Assembly (NCBI RefSeq): GCF_004331675.1
Contig: NZ_SJSN01000018.1
Span: 1-64,000, forward strand
Reading direction: 5' to 3'
DNA from: Pedobacter frigidisoli
GTDB lineage: Bacteria > Bacteroidota > Bacteroidia > Sphingobacteriales > Sphingobacteriaceae
DNA: 64,000 nucleotides
The stretch's first letter is position 1; the number at the start of each line of letters is the position of its first letter. The notes beneath the pieces were generated by a model. It searched no databases. It was not told where the DNA came from and saw nothing but the letters and a program-made list of their open reading frames with translations. Shown here piece by piece: positions 59,738-64,000 of the stretch. The translations under genes were made by a program, and so were the position numbers.

Positions 59738-61756
59738 ATGGCGCAGTCTGCAATAAAAGAAGAAATGGATGCCATAGTGGCGGAGCTTAACCAGCATAAT
59801 TATAACTATTATGTATTGGCCATGCCCACTATTGGCGATTACGAATTTGATAAAAAGCTGAGGCACCTGGCCGAGCTGGAAAGAACAAATCCGGATTTGG
59901 CAGATCCAAACTCCCCTACTCAGCGTGTTGGCGGCGACATCACCAAGAACTTCGTTACCGTAAACCATAAATACCCGATGTTATCGTTGGGAAATACCTA
60001 TAACGAGCAAGATCTTCGCGATTTTGATGAACGCATCCGAAGGGCAATCGGTGATAACTTCCAATATGTTTGCGAGCTCAAGTTTGATGGTTTATCCATT
60101 AGCTTAACTTATGAGAATGGCAAACTCTTGAGGGCGGTAACCCGTGGCGATGGTACAAAGGGCGATGATGTGACCAACAATGTAAAAACCATTCATACCA
60201 TTCCCCATCAGATCAAAACCCATGAGGCACCAGATCACTTTGAGATTCGCGGTGAGATTTTTATGCACAAGGCCGCTTTTTTAAAGCTGAATGCAGCTCG
60301 AGAGGAGCTTGGAGAAATCGCTTATGCAAATCCAAGGAATTTTGCCTCTGGCACCATTAAAATGCAAGATAGCAAGGAAGTGGCAAAACGTCCCTTGGAT
60401 GGATTTATCTATTTTTTATATACCGATAAGAACGAGTTCAAGAACCATTGGGATAGTCTGCAGGCCGTAAAGAACTGGGGCTTTCATGTTTGTGAGCACA
60501 ATAGATTGGTGAATAACATCGATGATGTACTTTCCTTTATTCACCATTGGGAGACAGGGCGATTTAAACTAAGTTATGATATTGATGGAATCGTAATTAA
60601 GGTAAACAGTTATGCCCAGCAACAGGAACTGGGATTTACGGCCAAGTCTCCACGTTGGGCTATTTCATATAAATACAAGGCTGCAGAGGTAGAGACTATT
60701 CTCGAGAAAGTTACCTATCAGGTCGGTCGCACGGGAGCAGTAACGCCTGTAGCGAACTTGAAACCGGTGCTATTGGCTGGCACAACGGTAAAAAGAGCTA
60801 CGCTGCATAATGCGAACGAGATTGAGCGTTTAGATCTGCATTTGGGCGATACCGTTTTTGTAGAGAAAGGTGGCGAGATTATTCCTAAGGTGATCAAGGT
60901 AAATCCTGATAAGCGAAAACCTGGATCTGTTAAGGTTCAATACCTGCACAATTGCCCAGAATGTGGTACCGAACTGATTCGGAAAGAGGGAGAGGCGGTT
61001 CATTATTGTCGGAATGATGAGGGCTGTCCGCCGCAAATCGTTGGCAAGATCCAGCATTTCATTTCTCGCAAGGCGATGAATATTGATGGCTTGGGCGATG
61101 AGACCATTGAAACGTTCTTTAAAAGAGGGTTAATCAATCACATCAGTGATTTGTACACCTTATTTCAAAAATCAGATCAACTGAAAGGTATCGATCGCTT
61201 TGGTGAACGCTCTATCGACAACATGCTCATTGGCATAGAAAAATCAAGGGAAATGCCTTTTGAGAAGGTATTGTTTGGACTGGGAATTCGATATGTTGGA
61301 GAAACTGTTGCAAAGAAACTGGCCGCTGGAATGAGGAATATTGATAATCTTGCCAAGGCAACTGTTGAAGAACTGATTGCTATCGATGAGATTGGGCAGC
61401 GCATTGCCGAGAGCATTGTTGAGTATTTTGGAAAATCTGAGCACTTATCGCAGGTAGAATTATTAAAATTGGCCAGATTGCAGTTTGAAATTGAAGAAAA
61501 GATAATTACGCTAGACAGTGATTCTCTTATTGGAAAAACATTCGTAATTTCGGGCGTTTTTGAAAACTTTGGCCGTGAGGAATTAAAGGACATGATCGAG
61601 GCCAATGGTGGAAAGATTTTAAGCAGTATCTCTGCCAAGTTAAACTACCTGGTTGCTGGCGATAATATGGGCCCATCGAAACTGGAAAAAGCAACGAAGT
61701 TAAATATTCCGATAATTAGTGATAGGGTGTTATTGGAAATGATAGCAGGAAAATGA
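59738..61756 (+). CDS. ligA: NAD-dependent DNA ligase
   Basis: The 672-residue LigA has the adenylation site Lys115 in CELKFDGLS and an OB-fold region with VGRTGAVTPVANL. It has a four-Cys zinc finger (CPECGTEL, then HYCRNDEGCP, about 408-433), a helix-hairpin-helix array (GLGIRYVGETVAKKL) and a C-terminal BRCT domain (about 590-672, LIGKTFVISGVFENFGREEL). It seals nicks using NAD as AMP donor and is essential for replication. The promoter lies immediately upstream; dapA follows 89 bases later. Confidence 0.95.
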   Translation: MAQSAIKEEMDAIVAELNQHNYNYYVLAMPTIGDYEFDKKLRHLAELERTNPDLADPNSPTQRVGGDITKNFVTVNHKYPMLSLGNTYNEQDLRDFDERIRRAIGDNFQYVCELKFDGLSISLTYENGKLLRAVTRGDGTKGDDVTNNVKTIHTIPHQIKTHEAPDHFEIRGEIFMHKAAFLKLNAAREELGEIAYANPRNFASGTIKMQDSKEVAKRPLDGFIYFLYTDKNEFKNHWDSLQAVKNWGFHVCEHNRLVNNIDDVLSFIHHWETGRFKLSYDIDGIVIKVNSYAQQQELGFTAKSPRWAISYKYKAAEVETILEKVTYQVGRTGAVTPVANLKPVLLAGTTVKRATLHNANEIERLDLHLGDTVFVEKGGEIIPKVIKVNPDKRKPGSVKVQYLHNCPECGTELIRKEGEAVHYCRNDEGCPPQIVGKIQHFISRKAMNIDGLGDETIETFFKRGLINHISDLYTLFQKSDQLKGIDRFGERSIDNMLIGIEKSREMPFEKVLFGLGIRYVGETVAKKLAAGMRNIDNLAKATVEELIAIDEIGQRIAESIVEYFGKSEHLSQVELLKLARLQFEIEEKIITLDSDSLIGKTFVISGVFENFGREELKDMIEANGGKILSSISAKLNYLVAGDNMGPSKLEKATKLNIPIISDRVLLEMIAGK

Positions 61757-61789
61757 GTGAATGAGTGGATTATTGAATAATAGAATGAG

Positions 61790-61835
61790 CAATCGCTATA
61801 AAATTCAATCATTCAAAATTCAAAATTCAATAATT
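61790..61835 (+). repeat. AT-rich short tandem repeats before dapA
   Basis: The leader between ligA and dapA contains three close copies of ATTCAAA/ATTCAAT units and, upstream, repeated GAATGAG. Such low-complexity direct repeats are common intergenic features in this group. No function can be assigned. Confidence 0.35.
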
Positions 61836-61845
61836 ATATTTAAAA

Positions 61846-62733
61846 ATGAACAAATTTCAGGGTACTGGTGTAGCATTGGTTACGCCTTTTAACGCAGACG
61901 GATCGGTTGATTATAATGGTTTAAAAAACCTGATTAATCACTTGGTTGATGGAGGGATAGATTATCTCGTTTCCTTAGGTACAACAGGCGAAACAGCCAC
62001 AATGACTAAGGAGGAGAAGAAGAAGGTGTGGGCGTTTACTGCTGAAATCAATAATAATCGTTTACCGCTGGTTGCCGGAATTGGTGGAAATAATACTTTA
62101 GCTGTTGCTGAGGACATCAAGGCTTTTGATACAACTGGATATGGTGCGATACTATCTGTAAGTCCCTACTACAATAAGCCAACCCAAGAAGGTATCTATC
62201 ACCACTACAAATACCTATCGGAGATTGCTCCCTTGGATTTGATTTTATATAACGTTCCTGGGCGTACGGCGAGTAACATGAGTCCGGAAACGATTTGCAG
62301 ATTGGCGAATGATTTTGAAAATATCATCGGGATAAAAGATGCCTGTGGCAGTTTTGATCAATTTAACCAAATCATGAGAGATAAGCCAGCAGATTTTTTA
62401 TTGATCTCTGGTGATGATCCAATTACCTTACCGATGATCGCTTTAGGCGCTTCAGGAATTATTTCTGTTGTAGGAAATGCATTGCCAAAACAATTTTCTG
62501 ATATGGTGAGACAATGCCTTGCGGGCGAATTCAAATCTGCACTTCCCGCTCATTTAAGCTTGGTTGAGTTTACCCGTTTGGCATTCGCTGAAGGTAATCC
62601 GGCTGGAGTAAAGGCGGCCCTGAAACATTTAAATATCTGTGGCGATACAGTTCGGCTTCCCTTGGTAAAAGCATCTTCAGGTTTGGAAAAATCAATTATT
62701 GAAGAAATAGATAACCTGAGCCAATTGGTATAG
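61846..62733 (+). CDS. dapA: 4-hydroxy-tetrahydrodipicolinate synthase
   Basis: The 295-residue TIM-barrel aldolase has SLGTTGETATM (43-53, Thr46/Thr47), catalytic Tyr135 in LILYNVPGRT and Schiff-base Lys164 in IIGIKDA. It condenses pyruvate with aspartate semialdehyde, the first step toward diaminopimelate and lysine. It is monocistronic in the window and ends in a long-looped hairpin terminator. No lysine riboswitch is visible in the short AT-rich leader. Confidence 0.95.
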   Translation: MNKFQGTGVALVTPFNADGSVDYNGLKNLINHLVDGGIDYLVSLGTTGETATMTKEEKKKVWAFTAEINNNRLPLVAGIGGNNTLAVAEDIKAFDTTGYGAILSVSPYYNKPTQEGIYHHYKYLSEIAPLDLILYNVPGRTASNMSPETICRLANDFENIIGIKDACGSFDQFNQIMRDKPADFLLISGDDPITLPMIALGASGIISVVGNALPKQFSDMVRQCLAGEFKSALPAHLSLVEFTRLAFAEGNPAGVKAALKHLNICGDTVRLPLVKASSGLEKSIIEEIDNLSQLV

Positions 62734-62774
62734 ATATTAAACTTGCCCACCGGTAGATTGGGTGTCAAGAAAAG

Positions 62775-62825
62775 ATAGGTTAATTCCCTGTGCTATATTC
62801 AGTACTGGATTAACCTATTTTTTTT
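62775..62825 (+). terminator. Terminator of dapA
   Basis: ATAGGTTAAT (62775-62784) pairs with ATTAACCTAT (62809-62818), followed by a run of T. The 24-base loop is unusually long. Confidence 0.7.
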
Positions 62826-62995
62826 GTAGGTAATTAGAAAAATACAACGATAACTACTGTATGTCAACAACTTAAAACATATACCATTAAATCATCTGTT
62901 TTTAATTAGAGTAGCGCTATTATTTCTATGGGGGCAAATTGGTACGATACGAGCAATCTGGTAATCAGGAAAATTACAAGTTCATCAGATAAAAT

Positions 62996-63026
62996 AAAGA
63001 GGCCTATGAATTTCGGAAGCCTCTTT
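62996..63026 (-). terminator. Hairpin terminator for the minus-strand gene at the right edge
   Basis: AAAGAGGC (62996-63003) pairs with GCCTCTTT (63019-63026). On the minus strand the stem is followed by TTTATTTTAT-like sequence. Apart from the two hairpins, the 351-base gap 62734-63084 has no recognisable feature. Confidence 0.6.
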
Positions 63027-63084
63027 GCTGCTAACTCACCCTAGTAATGCCTTAGAGGGGTTGGAATGTTTTTCCATATGGTTA

Positions 63085-64000
63085 TCATTTCACGATCAAG
63101 CCATAAAAAAATTGCTGCCCCGGATAATAGCGCTCCCTGAGTTCGAAATTTTCAAAGGCCAGTCCACCTGGAATATCGATATACATTGCTGGATCATTTG
63201 CATTGCCCGCCCAATATTTAAGTCTTCCATTTACCCTCAATCTAAGTGATGGATCAAAATGCCTTCCCGGTTTTCGCCAATATTGGTCAAGTTTTACGGG
63301 CAAGCGATACGCCCAACCACGGTAGGCTAAATATCTTTCTTCATTAGGCCACGATTTAAGTTCAGTTAGGGATTCATTCTGTGAGGCTATCGCAATAAGA
63401 TCACCGTGTTTATCCACTTTAAGTTGATTGTAGGAATATTCATGCTTCTCCACAAAATTATTATCGGGGAATCCGCTATAAAGCTTGCGTGAATCAATAA
63501 CCTCATCTTTCAAGGCCAACAATCTCAATCTTCCATAATTGCCCATGGTAGCGGTAATGGTACATTGTTGCATGGGTTCAGAATCAGCCTCGTTAAGAAC
63601 TTCAATCCCAATTTCATTGGGCATGGCGCTATTGATCGAAATTTTTAGATAGGGATGCGCACCGTTCGAAAACCGTTCTGTGCGAACGATTACGGATAAT
63701 ATCTCACTTTTACCATTGCGAATAACCTTGCCTAAAGCTGGCGGGGCACTTGGAATAGCTGTAGTAGTAATAGAATCAGCACTCCAGAAAACCATTCCCT
63801 GTTGGTTATCCGTTTTAGAGATGGCAAGTTCTGAAAGTGTAAGTTGGCCTTTCACTATCGGTTCAATGGCCAAAAAATTAATCAGATAGGTTTTATCCTG
63901 AAACCTATACCCTATCCTTATCAAACCTCGTGGCCCGCCATTTGGCCCAACTTTTCCTAATTCTAGATCAGTAGGGCTAAGTCCAAATACAATTCCATTT
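63085..64000 (-). CDS. Hypothetical protein, N-terminus outside the window
   Basis: The reading frame is open from the right edge and ends at 63085. About 304 residues are visible, so the true start lies beyond 64000. The sequence is rich in aromatic beta-strand segments (GLIRIGYRFQDKTYLINFL, AYRGWAYRLPVKLDQYW, RVNGRLKYWAGNANDPAMY) and ends GQQFFYGLIVK. It may be a secreted beta-sandwich or sugar-related protein, but I recognise no family. An internal start at 63924 is not preferred because coding character continues upstream. Confidence 0.5.
   Translation of the reverse strand, partial: NGIVFGLSPTDLELGKVGPNGGPRGLIRIGYRFQDKTYLINFLAIEPIVKGQLTLSELAISKTDNQQGMVFWSADSITTTAIPSAPPALGKVIRNGKSEILSVIVRTERFSNGAHPYLKISINSAMPNEIGIEVLNEADSEPMQQCTITATMGNYGRLRLLALKDEVIDSRKLYSGFPDNNFVEKHEYSYNQLKVDKHGDLIAIASQNESLTELKSWPNEERYLAYRGWAYRLPVKLDQYWRKPGRHFDPSLRLRVNGRLKYWAGNANDPAMYIDIPGGLAFENFELRERYYPGQQFFYGLIVK

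Noticed and set aside
61757..61845. Lysine riboswitch in the dapA leader
   Set aside because: The 89-base leader is low-complexity AT-rich repeat without stable helices or a regulatory terminator.

Overview
The window reads as a chromosomal segment of a Bacteroidota bacterium of the Sphingobacteriaceae type (Pedobacter-like). The base composition is AT-rich. Many start codons lie just downstream of the phylum-typical -7 box TAnnTTTG and few have a clear Shine-Dalgarno. The protein set fits the phylum: TonB receptors with carboxypeptidase-like N-domains, DUF4199, DHCW-motif cupin, PorT-like barrel, GH78 and GH31 enzymes, and a Nudix-type sugar regulator. The genus is my inference; no rRNA or tRNA gene is visible.

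Layout. (1) 1-3.4 kb is an accessory patch: the end of an IS66-family element cut by the window edge, a gene whose 5' end was replaced by that element, and orphan genes (DUF5694, a small membrane protein, a DUF4272 lipoprotein), two of them followed by related imperfect inverted-repeat elements. (2) 3.5-12.6 kb holds small stress or detoxification genes (VOC, AHSA1/SRPBCC, EVE, DUF1569, YdeI-like, SDR) interleaved with MarR, ArsR, Crp and WYL regulators. Most regulators have a visible candidate operator. It ends in a doubly broken nucleotide-sugar-epimerase-like pseudogene. (3) 12.6-14.3 kb is an alkylation-repair operon: AraC-Ogt fusion, a separate Ada metal-binding protein and AlkB. (4) 14.3-22 kb holds envelope and signalling genes: a membrane-anchored LuxR regulator with DUF4199, BrkB-like, PorT-like and TPR proteins, and a frameshifted GNAT gene. 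(5) 22.2-27.1 kb is a minus-strand operon for rhamnose-containing glycans (GH78, WbsX/GH99-like, TIM-barrel isomerase). (6) 27.4-31.1 kb holds MaoC, riboflavin synthase, biotin carboxylase and threonine aldolase.

(7) 31.2-36.7 kb is the most coherent regulatory unit. A Nudix-type regulator with a degenerate Nudix box sits among three copies of the inverted repeat GTGTA-N5-TACAC. One copy precedes an N-acetylglucosamine-kinase-like gene. One precedes the operon pfkA - degenerate kinase paralogue - gapA. One precedes a stretch with a consensus promoter and a terminator but no credible ORF, a candidate small RNA. The kinase paralogue inside the operon has lost the phosphate-1 signature that its neighbour keeps, which suggests a sensor rather than an enzyme. 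(8) 36.8-42.4 kb has a lone receiver domain, a second Crp-like regulator, a decayed ECF sigma gene, a cysteine-rich small protein with a TonB receptor, a tiny cold-shock-like protein and a second short candidate RNA. (9) 42.4-50 kb holds glgB, a GH31 alpha-glucosidase and a large TonB receptor. (10) 50.2-64 kb holds a penicillin-acylase-family hydrolase, LuxE-like and Fur-like genes, tyrS, patatin, acpH, ligA, dapA and a gene running off the right edge.

All family assignments are by eye from sequence motifs; no database search was run.
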